This document shows, piece after piece, positions 31,199 through 38,868 of a stretch of 60,660 nucleotides of DNA. The stretch comes from an uncultured Bacilli bacterium (GTDB lineage Bacteria; Bacillota_I; Bacilli_A; RF39; UBA660), in assembly GCA_934162195.1 (NCBI GenBank), contig CAKPHO010000007.1, forward strand, positions 1 to 60,660, given 5' to 3'. A program made the position numbers and the translations under genes. The notes beneath the pieces were generated by a model. That model made no database searches, was not told the DNA's origin, and worked only from the letters and a program-made list of their open reading frames with translations. Every line of letters starts with the position of its first letter. Position 1 is the stretch's first letter.

Positions 31199-33358
31199 TC
31201 ACCCCAATAAATATGCATAAGAAACAAACGTATATGTACCATGCTTACACATATAATCTGCTGTTACAACGCGTGTACTAATTGCTACACTATCCCAGTT
31301 ATTATTAGCATCAGCACCATTTTTGTTCCATCCTTCTGAAATCAAAATAGTTCCATCATCATTAATTTTTTCAACAATTGCAACATGCCCATATGGATGG
31401 TCAGTTGTATCCCACGAAACAAGACTTCCAGCCATTACTGCTCTACAATCATTACTTTGAGTAAATATTGTTTTATCAGTGTTACTTGTAAATCTATTCC
31501 CATTACCATTTGTACTTCTAAGGCTTTCCATTGCTTTAATTTTTAAATCTTCTTCCATATTAGAATAATAAAGAATTTCTAGGGCTCTACTCTTAGCGTA
31601 CCAAGGACATTGAGAAATTAATCCAGACTTGCTAGTATAAATATAATCAATACCTAAGCTAGTATAATAATCTCTTCTTTCTGCCAACTCAATTTTATCC
31701 GCAGCTGGCATTGTATTACTAGTATAATTTCCTCCTGAAATTATTCCCCCCATTTTACCTAATTCAGAATCATAATAAAATGTTTTTAAAATTTCTTTAT
31801 AATTTTTACCTGTTGTTTGTAAATATCGACTTCCCCATTGACTCATACCATTTCCATGGTAATGTTTTGCATAATATTCATATTGACTTTTACTAACTCT
31901 ACTATCTAACCAATCTTTAGGAATTGCCAAATTAGCTTGTTTTAAATAATAATTAGTAGCATCTGAATGATCTATTGCTAATGCATCATATTGAGCACTA
32001 AAAACTTTACCATCTTTTAATAAAACTTCACTATTTGTTTCTTCTGCAGCTCTAACAGATAAAGAATCAGCCGTATTCGCAATCGTTTGTGCTCGTGTTG
32101 AATTCAAAATAGAATTTTTACAGTTATCAGTAGCATTTAAGGCATATGTTCGTGCTGCTACAGCTTGGGCTTTCATATTTTCTATATTATCCCCTTCATG
32201 CCAATTATTTTCATTAGTAACAACTCGAGCAACATAATCCTCTAAATTCATAGATTCAACACTGCCGTCCTCATTTTCAACTGCTATACTTGGGCAATAA
32301 ATAGAGCTAGAAAATAAACGAGTGATTAGTGATATATTACCCATTTTTAAAATTTCATCTGCTATATCTTCCTTAGTTCTAGTTTCAGTAACCATACTAG
32401 GGTAATTATCATCAATATAAGAATTAATTAAATATTGACGATAAGAACGAGCATTAACTTGACAAGAAGTATAATCAACTAGTCCTTCTTCTTCACTTTC
32501 TGTATCAGAACCTTTAAAATAAACATTAACTAATTTTTTTATTCTTGAAGCCGCACTTGTATTACCAATTCCTTCAGAAACATCTATAAAATTAAAATAA
32601 TTTCCTGTTTCTGTTTCTTCTTTTTTTTCATTCATTATTTGACCATAAAAGATAGTTGATGTAATTAAATCTTCATTAATAAGACACCCTGTACTTTTAT
32701 CATTATACTTTTTTATAGCTTCATCCAATAATTCATAATAATTTGTTGATGCTTTATTATTACAATCTTCTTCCGTAGGACACCAACCTTCCCCAATAAA
32801 CCAATGGCCTAGACTTGCAAAAAAATCTCCAATACCTTTTGTCGCATCTTTTAGCCAAGCAATTGGCGCCATTAAAACTGTATAAATAACCGCAATCATC
32901 AATATTCCATATAATATTGAACCAATAACAGATATTAATATTAATATCATTTTCGTTTTTAATTTTTTTCCTTGCTTTTCAATAGCTTTCTGCCCCATTT
33001 TACTATCTACTACTTTATCCACAAGTTTATCTCTTATTCCTTTAGGAATCCAAGCAGTATAAGGATTAGAGGCAGCCGCCGTTTTCAAAGCTACGCGAGC
33101 AGCTTCGGTTCCAGCTTGTTGTGTAGCATTATCTAATTTACTTTTTTTATTTTCCCCATTATCTCCTTTACCTTTAGAAGATTTAGTAGTACTCGCATTT
33201 TCTTTTTCATTTGAATTGCTATTATTAGAATTTGTTTTGCCGCTAATATTATTATTTAAACCTTGTTTTGTTTTATTTTCTTGAATTTTATCAGATAATT
33301 TTTGACCACCTGGTAATGTTGCCTTACTGCCATTACCAACTATATTTTTATTATTCAA
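31199..33358 (-). CDS. SpoIID-like and CHAP two-domain cell wall hydrolase of the T4SS
   Basis: Gram-positive T4SSs need a wall-opening enzyme (VirB1-like role). This 719-residue protein has a low-complexity cytoplasmic start (1–130), one membrane helix (about 137–165), a linker, a SpoIID/LytB-like transglycosylase domain (about 365–535) and a CHAP amidase/endopeptidase domain (about 570–719). SpoIID features are LEDYVARVVTNENNW (the Glu of NEN is the likely catalytic residue), MKAQAVAARTYAL, HGNGMSQWGS and NYKEILKTFYY. The usual SxGG motif is replaced around VFSAQYDALAID. CHAP residues are Cys584 (SQCPWYAKS) and His658 (YGHVAIVEKI). Conjugative elements usually carry lysozyme/NlpC-type pairs; SpoIID plus CHAP is unusual. 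Confidence 0.88.
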   Translation of the reverse strand: MNNKNIVGNGSKATLPGGQKLSDKIQENKTKQGLNNNISGKTNSNNSNSNEKENASTTKSSKGKGDNGENKKSKLDNATQQAGTEAARVALKTAAASNPYTAWIPKGIRDKLVDKVVDSKMGQKAIEKQGKKLKTKMILILISVIGSILYGILMIAVIYTVLMAPIAWLKDATKGIGDFFASLGHWFIGEGWCPTEEDCNNKASTNYYELLDEAIKKYNDKSTGCLINEDLITSTIFYGQIMNEKKEETETGNYFNFIDVSEGIGNTSAASRIKKLVNVYFKGSDTESEEEGLVDYTSCQVNARSYRQYLINSYIDDNYPSMVTETRTKEDIADEILKMGNISLITRLFSSSIYCPSIAVENEDGSVESMNLEDYVARVVTNENNWHEGDNIENMKAQAVAARTYALNATDNCKNSILNSTRAQTIANTADSLSVRAAEETNSEVLLKDGKVFSAQYDALAIDHSDATNYYLKQANLAIPKDWLDSRVSKSQYEYYAKHYHGNGMSQWGSRYLQTTGKNYKEILKTFYYDSELGKMGGIISGGNYTSNTMPAADKIELAERRDYYTSLGIDYIYTSKSGLISQCPWYAKSRALEILYYSNMEEDLKIKAMESLRSTNGNGNRFTSNTDKTIFTQSNDCRAVMAGSLVSWDTTDHPYGHVAIVEKINDDGTILISEGWNKNGADANNNWDSVAISTRVVTADYMCKHGTYTFVSYAYLLG

Positions 33359-33387
33359 GCAACATCACCACCGTCACTAATTAATTT

Positions 33388-35172
33388 CTATAAACCTCCG
33401 CCAGAACCAAATGAATCTAATTCCTGTTCTGTTGCAATTATGTTTATTCTCATTCTTCGGCTACCACAAACAAACAATGCTTCACCTTGATTATATTTCT
33501 TTATACTTTCTTTTTCATTATCATTCAAATCTATTAATTTAGCTAAATCTTCAACAGCTTGTTTCTTAAGTCCCATAACTAGATAATAAGAAGCATTGTC
33601 AAATATAGCCTTACCTTGAGTTATAACCCCTGGATCACTAAAGTCACTAGGTTGTTGTGTAATTATTATTGTACCTGTGTTATACTTACGAGCACGTCTT
33701 TGAACTTGAGCTAAAAAATCAGCTCCTAAAGTGTTGTTACCACTTAATAAAACGTGAGCTTCATCAACCATTAGTACAGTATTAATACTTGAATCAAGTG
33801 TTAATCCCCATGCATATTTTAATACATTAAAGAATAAAGCATTTCTAATATTTGAATCCGCATTCATTAGTTCTCTTATATTAAATACAATAAAGTCACT
33901 CTTTGGAGATATAGTCGTATGACCATCAAAGTAGTATTGTAATTCTTTAATTAATGGTCTAACTTTTAATTCTAACATTTCTAAAACATCTCGTTCATGT
34001 GTTTTCTCAACCATTGCTCTTATTTTACCAACAATAGTTGCGTATACATCTCTAAATGTTGGGAAATCACTTGACTTAAACTTTGTAAAGTCAGAGTTAA
34101 AATCAATTCCAAATCTCTTATAAGTATCTTGTAATACTTCACTAAACATATTAATTGTATCTTCTGTAATACTAGGATCATAGTACTTTAAAAAAGCTTT
34201 TACAGTTTGAATAGTACGAGTTAATACTGTATATCCTAAGCCTTGCGCAATTTCTTCTTCATCAGCATCTACCACTACTTCAAGGGGATTAATCATACCA
34301 AATTCTCCACCTTTACCTAAGTCGATAAAGTCTCCACCATACATTTTAGTCATTTCTTCAAATTCACCCTCTGGGTCAATAATAACAATTTGATTATTAT
34401 TACGAATATGAGATCTAACCATTAACTTTGCAGCTGTAGATTTACCACTACCAGAGGTTCCTAATATAATTAAGTTAGCATTGTTTCTATTATGTTCTTT
34501 CTTTATTTGATATAAAAATTGATTAAATAGAATAACACCACCAGAGAAATCGACACCTAATAATGTAGATAATCCTGGATCTTTGATACTATCAAAAATA
34601 AATGGATACATAGCTGCAATGGTTGGAGCTGGAATAGGAGTACCTATTCTATCTTCAATATCTTGTTTGCTATATATTGGTAAAATAGATTTAAGAACTT
34701 TTTCTTGCTCAAAACGTAATGGGAATGCTCTCATTTCCATCGCTTCTAAATAGTTCTTAACTTGCATTTTTTTATTAACCAATTCTTCTTCCGAATCAGC
34801 AGTTACCATAATATGCATTTGAAAATCATATATTTTAGATTGAGTTGAAGCTAATTGTTGTATAAAATATTCCAATGATTCATAATCTTGACGAATTCTT
34901 TCTTGGATAGTTTTATCATTTTCTTCTTGATATCGTTGTTTTAAATCAGCTATTTCCTTGTTTAACATCTTAGTAATAACACTGAATGGTAAAGGTATAT
35001 GTTTAATAACAACCTTAATACCAGACATACTAGTTAAAGAAGCTAAATAACCTGGGCCAATAAATTTTGGATAAGAAACAACAGTTAATATAGTTGCCCA
35101 TTTATCGCTAATAACAAAATCACTTGCTCTAAATTCTAAACCTTTAGGCGCTACTTGTGTTTTAACATCCAT
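33388..35172 (-). CDS. VirB4-type T4SS ATPase, catalytic part
   Basis: The 594-residue protein carries the ATPase of VirB4/TraC: Walker A GTSGSGKST (238–246), IVIIDPEGEFEEM, Walker B LMVDEAHVLL (around 467–476), the arginine-rich QVQRRARKYNTGTIIITQQP segment and a KQAVEDLAKL region. Residues 1–200 retain only the second half of the VirB4 N-terminal domain; the first half is encoded by the preceding gene (35172–35720). Stop and start overlap as TAATG with a GGTGATG ribosome site, so this is a clean split rather than a frameshift. VirB4 energises pilin handling and assembly. Confidence 0.93.
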   Translation of the reverse strand: MDVKTQVAPKGLEFRASDFVISDKWATILTVVSYPKFIGPGYLASLTSMSGIKVVIKHIPLPFSVITKMLNKEIADLKQRYQEENDKTIQERIRQDYESLEYFIQQLASTQSKIYDFQMHIMVTADSEEELVNKKMQVKNYLEAMEMRAFPLRFEQEKVLKSILPIYSKQDIEDRIGTPIPAPTIAAMYPFIFDSIKDPGLSTLLGVDFSGGVILFNQFLYQIKKEHNRNNANLIILGTSGSGKSTAAKLMVRSHIRNNNQIVIIDPEGEFEEMTKMYGGDFIDLGKGGEFGMINPLEVVVDADEEEIAQGLGYTVLTRTIQTVKAFLKYYDPSITEDTINMFSEVLQDTYKRFGIDFNSDFTKFKSSDFPTFRDVYATIVGKIRAMVEKTHERDVLEMLELKVRPLIKELQYYFDGHTTISPKSDFIVFNIRELMNADSNIRNALFFNVLKYAWGLTLDSSINTVLMVDEAHVLLSGNNTLGADFLAQVQRRARKYNTGTIIITQQPSDFSDPGVITQGKAIFDNASYYLVMGLKKQAVEDLAKLIDLNDNEKESIKKYNQGEALFVCGSRRMRINIIATEQELDSFGSGGGL

Positions 35173-35720
35173 TAACTCATCACCGTCCCAAATGTAGTAG
35201 TTTGTCCACCATTTAAGAAGTTATCCAGAATAATTCTTAAATCGTCATTTGTTGTTTGCCTGCAAGTTAATCCAGCACCAGCAAAACCATTAATCAAAGT
35301 ACGAATTCTTTTTTGAATTAACTCTGAATCTTTTTCCTTAAATAATAAGTAGTATTCAGTATCAACAACATTATTACTCATAAACATATTAGCTTTATTT
35401 ATATCATCTACAATTAACTTTCTTCTAGCATTGTCTTGAACATTGTTATATAAAAGTTGTAATTGTGATAAATAAACATTTATATCTACCGGTCTATCGG
35501 CAGCTATAACCCAAAACTCATAATCAATCATGTTATACACATTTTTTAAATTAGCTATAATACTATCTTGCATATCTTGATCCAAGATAAAGATATTTCT
35601 AGGCATTATCTTAATCCCTGTAACTTTTAAATTATTATTTAAAATAATAACTCCATTCGTTATACTTTTGATAGGTATATTATCAACAGTATATCTACTT
35701 ATCGGCTTTTTCTTTGCCAT
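35172..35720 (-). CDS. VirB4 N-terminal-domain protein (split VirB4)
   Basis: The 182-residue protein starts MAKKKPISRYTVDNIPIKSI and contains the beta-rich opening of VirB4/TraC proteins (NGVIILNNNLKVTGIKIMPR; then DYEFWVIAADRPVDINVYLS and EYYLLFKEKDSELIQKRIRT). It lacks an ATPase domain. It overlaps PrgI by 26 bases upstream and shares TAATG with the catalytic gene downstream, so translation of all three is coupled. The two VirB4 parts probably assemble as one unit. Confidence 0.8.
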   Translation of the reverse strand: MAKKKPISRYTVDNIPIKSITNGVIILNNNLKVTGIKIMPRNIFILDQDMQDSIIANLKNVYNMIDYEFWVIAADRPVDINVYLSQLQLLYNNVQDNARRKLIVDDINKANMFMSNNVVDTEYYLLFKEKDSELIQKRIRTLINGFAGAGLTCRQTTNDDLRIILDNFLNGGQTTTFGTVMS

Positions 35721-36015
35721 TGCTAAAACACCAACCTTTCCAATAATAAACTCTTCTACCAGTGTAAAAATTCCACATTGATTTAATAAATGTTCTTACA
35801 TTATGATAGTTTGCAATAGGAAATACAAGGAATCCTGTTATTGCTGCAGGACCTACAGCAATCATTGCAAATACCCAATTACTAATAGGGAGAATAGGTA
35901 ACAAAATTAATGTTATCGCTATCCCAATTCCAAATATTATCAAATCAGTTACATTGAACAAACCAAAGATTAACATTGATTTCTTTGAGTTTGCCGGTAT
36001 TAAAAATTGATTCAT
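35695..36015 (-). CDS. PrgI/VirB3-like T4SS membrane protein
   Basis: This 106-residue protein has two adjacent membrane helices (about 20–65) and the PrgI-family pattern: an N-terminal FLIPANSKKSMLIFGLFN, a Pro-rich helix pair (LLPILPISNWVFAMIAVGPA) and a conserved YHNVRTFIKSMWNFYTGRRVY end. PrgI proteins are the VirB3 equivalents of Gram-positive systems and always accompany VirB4. It overlaps the VirB4 N-terminal gene by 26 bases. Confidence 0.85.
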   Translation of the reverse strand: MNQFLIPANSKKSMLIFGLFNVTDLIIFGIGIAITLILLPILPISNWVFAMIAVGPAAITGFLVFPIANYHNVRTFIKSMWNFYTGRRVYYWKGWCFSNGKEKADK

Positions 36016-36047
36016 TTAGTATCACACCCTTTTTATTATTTAATTTT

Positions 36048-36215
36048 TTAAGTATCGAATTGATCCCATTCTTTAGCTCCTTCGTGAGTACTATAATCTG
36101 GTGTTGTAGAGCTAACATTCGACGAAGAACCAGTTGTTGAACCAGAAGATCTTTGAGAAGAAGAACTTGATGATGAAGAACTTGATGATGAAGAACTTGA
36201 TGATGAAGACCTAGG
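36048..36215 (-). other. In-frame serine-rich extension after the virB6-like stop codon
   Basis: Directly after the TAA (36216–36218) of the virB6-like gene, the same frame stays open for 55 codons to a second TAA (36048–36050). The translation is Pro-Arg, then 18 consecutive serines, then QRSSGSTTGSSSNVSSTTPD and YSTHEGAKEWDQFDT. No start codon lies in it. Codon use and the polar, ordered end look like a real C-terminal tail. It could be reached by readthrough, or be the remains of a longer protein cut by a point mutation. Confidence 0.6.
36161..36205. repeat. Three tandem 15-bp repeats
   Basis: aagaacttgatgatg occurs three times without change at 36161–36175, 36176–36190 and 36191–36205. 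The unit is in frame (five Ser codons per unit on the minus strand), so copy number could vary by slippage without shifting the frame. Confidence 0.92.
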
Positions 36216-37961
36216 TTATGAAGAATTAATGTGTGCTTCAGCCTTTTTACGATCTGCAGTAGCAGAATATAATTTGTACTTTTCTGCATCACTAGTATGA
36301 ATAGCTGACTGTTCATCAAAAGCTGCTTTTGCTTTATCGAAATCTGACTGTGCATCTATAGAAGCTAATCTAATTTTTGAGAACTCTTCTCGACTAATTT
36401 GACCTCTTTGGAATTGAGCTTGAGCTATATCATAAGCCTCTGATGCTTTGTTTCTCCTATCTTTGGCAGCATCCATTAATTGTGCAGCTTGTTTAAAGGA
36501 ATCACTTGAATAAATTGAATATTTACCATCCTTTTCTGCTTGTTTCCACAACTTTTCTCCTTTTTCATACTTCTTTTCAGCATCTCCACTATTCTTTTTA
36601 TACAATGAACTCATAGTATCACCAGAATACTTTTTATTTAAGCTTGTAAATCTTCCTTTAGCCTCTTGACCAGAATAACTCATTCTTTGTTTAAATCTAT
36701 CAACAGCCGCAGAATTGTCTTTACCAGTAAGTTTATTTTTTAAAGAAGAAGCCCCAAGTCTAGCACTAGCCCCCAATGTATTAGCACCAAGTTTTCCAAC
36801 TCCGGTCAAAGCTCTACCTGCCATAGCTCCACCTGCAACTAATGCAGCTCCTCCTACAGCTCCTCCTAATTTCTTTTTAAGACTAAATCCATCTCCGCCA
36901 GATAATTTAATACCTAAAATTGATTCAAGCATACTAGGTAATTTTTTTGCAAACATTAAACAACCAATAATTATAAATAACTGCACAAAAGGATTTGTAA
37001 CAGCTGAAGCGTCTGAATATTTTTTCATGCCATTACTTGATATTACTGCCGCAATAACATCTACAGCAAAAAATAAACCAGCTAGCTTTATAAACAAATC
37101 TATAAATGTCATCAAGCATTCTTTACCCCACTTCATGACTTTATCATTTCCAACTTTTGGATCAATCATCGACATGATTGGAACAGGTGCTATTATTTGT
37201 AAAAATCCTAATTTAACCGCACGTAATGAGGCATCTATACAGAAAGTTAGCAATATATATGCTACAAATCCACCACAAGCTGTTGAAATTAAAAACCAAT
37301 ATGTATTAGCAAAATCTTTCCCATCTTCTCCTGATTTAGTAACTGTGTCTGCCGCCACTAAACAATAAGGATTTTTCCCAGAACATTTTGTATTACTATC
37401 ACATCCAGTAGTTCCTTCTTTACATTCCGCATACATATCTTCCTGATTATTTACTTTTGATAAATCCTTATCATCGCCTAAATCTTTATAAATGAATGAA
37501 CTATAAACTCCATAAGCAATAAGTTTAGCTTGGTTATTTGGATTAAAATCACTATCTTTATCTGTCATATTCTTTTCCAATTTTCTACCAGTAACAATTT
37601 GATAAATGGCATTACTTTTTAATATATCTGTTTGTAAATTAAAAGCCGCATTAAATAGGTTAGGAGTTATAGCTAATAATACTAAAGAAATAACTACATT
37701 TGTTATTAATTTACCAAAGCCTTTACTCTTATCAGAAAGCATATCTGGATTTATCACATAATTTATTATTGAAAGTGATAATTTAAAAATCATAAAAACT
37801 CCAAGAAAAGTGTAAATTCTTCCTAAATATTTATAAATCAAATCATTAAAAACATTTGTATCCATAATTTGTACAAGTAACGAATACAACTGTGTTATAA
37901 CAAATATAACTATATAATCTAGTCTGGAAAATATCCATCTTAAAACGCTAAATAAAAAATT
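36216..37961 (-). CDS. VirB6/TrbL-like polytopic T4SS protein
   Basis: The start is a GTG at 37961 (VNFLFSVLRW) preceded by AAAGGGTG; an upstream in-frame GTG at 38009 has no ribosome site. About 581 residues. Hydrophobic helices occur near the start (WIFSRLDYIVIFVITQLYSL; IYTFLGVFMIFKLSLSIINY; VVISLVLLAITPNLFNAAFN) and in the middle (WFLISTACGGFVAYILLTFC; LGFLQIIAPVPIMSMIDPKV; FIKLAGLFFAVDVIAAVISS; LFIIIGCLMFAKKLPSMLES), with a Cys-rich extracellular loop (CKEGTTGCDSNTKCSGKNPYC). A Gly/Ala-rich segment and a charged helical tail follow. The topology and place match VirB6-like proteins of Gram-positive T4SSs. The frame continues past the stop (see 36048–36215). Confidence 0.85.
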   Translation of the reverse strand, partial: NFLFSVLRWIFSRLDYIVIFVITQLYSLLVQIMDTNVFNDLIYKYLGRIYTFLGVFMIFKLSLSIINYVINPDMLSDKSKGFGKLITNVVISLVLLAITPNLFNAAFNLQTDILKSNAIYQIVTGRKLEKNMTDKDSDFNPNNQAKLIAYGVYSSFIYKDLGDDKDLSKVNNQEDMYAECKEGTTGCDSNTKCSGKNPYCLVAADTVTKSGEDGKDFANTYWFLISTACGGFVAYILLTFCIDASLRAVKLGFLQIIAPVPIMSMIDPKVGNDKVMKWGKECLMTFIDLFIKLAGLFFAVDVIAAVISSNGMKKYSDASAVTNPFVQLFIIIGCLMFAKKLPSMLESILGIKLSGGDGFSLKKKLGGAVGGAALVAGGAMAGRALTGVGKLGANTLGASARLGASSLKNKLTGKDNSAAVDRFKQRMSYSGQEAKGRFTSLNKKYSGDTMSSLYKKNSGDAEKKYEKGEKLWKQAEKDGKYSIYSSDSFKQAAQLMDAAKDRRNKASEAYDIAQAQFQRGQISREEFSKIRLASIDAQSDFDKAKAAFDEQSAIHTSDAEKYKLYSATADRKKAEAHINSS

Positions 37962-38028
37962 CACATATAACACCCTTTCACAAGTTATAAAAGCACGCAA
38001 AAAAGCCACTTACACTTATACTAAATAC

Positions 38029-38037
38029 AGTATATCA
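38029..38037 (-). promoter_or_regulatory. Extended -10 promoter of the virB6–virD4 operon
   Basis: On the minus strand TGATATACT (TG-n-TATACT; TATACT at 38034–38029) follows the pilin terminator by a few bases. A -35 is not convincing. Confidence 0.6.
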
Positions 38038-38040
38038 CAT

Positions 38041-38072
38041 AAAAAAAAAATAATAAACAAGAATTTATTATT
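38041..38072 (-). terminator. Terminator after the tandem pilins
   Basis: aataataaa (38049–38057) pairs with tttattatt (38064–38072), followed by ten T on the minus strand. It is all A·T, so it may be leaky and allow part of the transcripts to reach virB6. Confidence 0.7.
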
Positions 38073-38082
38073 TTTTAGTATT

Positions 38083-38436
38083 TTATTTTTCTGCAACCGT
38101 TTTACAATCATTATTTATAAAACAATTTACGCAATTCCAAATACCCGCTTTTTCACCTTTTGCAACGATATTAAATACTAGTTCAACAATTACAAATACA
38201 AAGAATACTATGCAAGCAGATAAAAGTCTCTTAAAAAACATTTGTTGTGACTTCTTTATTTCATCCTCTTTTTGTGCCATTACAGCTTTTCCTAAGTCTA
38301 ACATTCCAAATATAATCAATAATACTGGAACCCCAATTTTGATTAAATCAACAACTAAACTTGTTAAACGAGGAATAGTTGAATTCATATATGGTATTAT
38401 TCCATTACCACAACTTACATGAGCTAAAATCATCAT
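38083..38436 (-). CDS. T4SS pilin-like protein, copy 2
   Basis: The 117-residue protein has no long signal peptide. Its opening LAHVSCGNGIIPYMNSTIPR leads to helix 1 (VVDLIKIGVPVLLIIFGMLD), a charged loop (KAVMAQKEDEIKKSQQMFFK) and helix 2 (LSACIVFFVFVIVELVFNIV), then WNCVNCFINNDCK with three cysteines. Two helices joined by a short positively charged loop are the pattern of VirB2/TrbC and T4SS_pilin proteins. Identity with copy 1 is very high in helix 1 and the loop. It lies between copy 1 and virB6. Confidence 0.85.
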   Translation of the reverse strand: MMILAHVSCGNGIIPYMNSTIPRLTSLVVDLIKIGVPVLLIIFGMLDLGKAVMAQKEDEIKKSQQMFFKRLLSACIVFFVFVIVELVFNIVAKGEKAGIWNCVNCFINNDCKTVAEK

Positions 38437-38444
38437 AACACTTC

Positions 38445-38801
38445 CTATCTACAAGAGTTTGCTTTATGATCTTCCGAAACTCCGCTTACAAAACAGCTAA
38501 CGCAATCCCAGACATTAGTTTGATTTTTTGCAACCAAATTAAATACTAATTGTACAATAACAACTACAAAGAATACTAATGCAGCTGATAAAATTCTTTT
38601 GAAAAACATTTGTTGCGATTTCTTTATTTCATCTTCCTTTTGAGCCATTACTGCTTTTCCTAAATCTAACATTCCAAATATAATTAATAATACAGGAATA
38701 CCGATTTTAATTAAAGTTACAACTAAGCTTGTCATATCTGGAATTATACGGTCCATCGTAATAAGACCTCCACCACAAGTTACATCTTCTAATATAAACA
38801 T
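38445..38801 (-). CDS. T4SS pilin-like protein, copy 1
   Basis: A 118-residue protein of the same design as its tandem neighbour: LEDVTCGGGLITMDRIIPDM, helix 1 (LIKIGIPVLLIIFGMLDLGK), the loop AVMAQKEDEIKKSQQMFFKR, helix 2 (LSAALVFFVVVIVQLVFNLV) and WDCVSCFVSG. The ends differ between copies while the core is kept, as expected for pilins under surface selection or for major/minor subunits. It has the best promoter of the cluster and AGGAGG eight bases before the ATG, suggesting high expression. Confidence 0.86.
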   Translation of the reverse strand: MFILEDVTCGGGLITMDRIIPDMTSLVVTLIKIGIPVLLIIFGMLDLGKAVMAQKEDEIKKSQQMFFKRILSAALVFFVVVIVQLVFNLVAKNQTNVWDCVSCFVSGVSEDHKANSCR

Positions 38802-38826
38802 AATTATGCCCTCCTCTACTAACTAA

Positions 38827-38855
38827 ATAATACTTTATTTGTTATATTTTGTCAA
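38827..38855 (-). promoter_or_regulatory. Strong promoter of the tandem pilins
   Basis: On the minus strand TTGACA (38855–38850), exactly 17 bases, then TATTAT (38832–38827). It lies between the TadZ-like gene and pilin copy 1. Confidence 0.85.
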
Positions 38856-38868
38856 TACCATTTACATT

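Noticed and set aside
33388..35720. Frameshift in VirB4
   Set aside because: The junction is a TAATG with its own ribosome site and both parts are complete, so a genuine gene split is more likely.
36161..36205. CRISPR-like array
   Set aside because: The units are adjacent 15-mers with no spacers and code for serine in frame.
35945..36355. Minus-strand frame with LHHQV repeats
   Set aside because: It is a shifted reading of the serine repeats and overlaps the VirB6 tail and PrgI; the serine frame is in phase with the VirB6 gene.
28306..38009. An integrative conjugative element
   Set aside because: No relaxase, integrase, replication protein, oriT-like structure or flanking direct repeat is visible, and both flanks are conserved housekeeping genes. 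Kept only as a possible origin.
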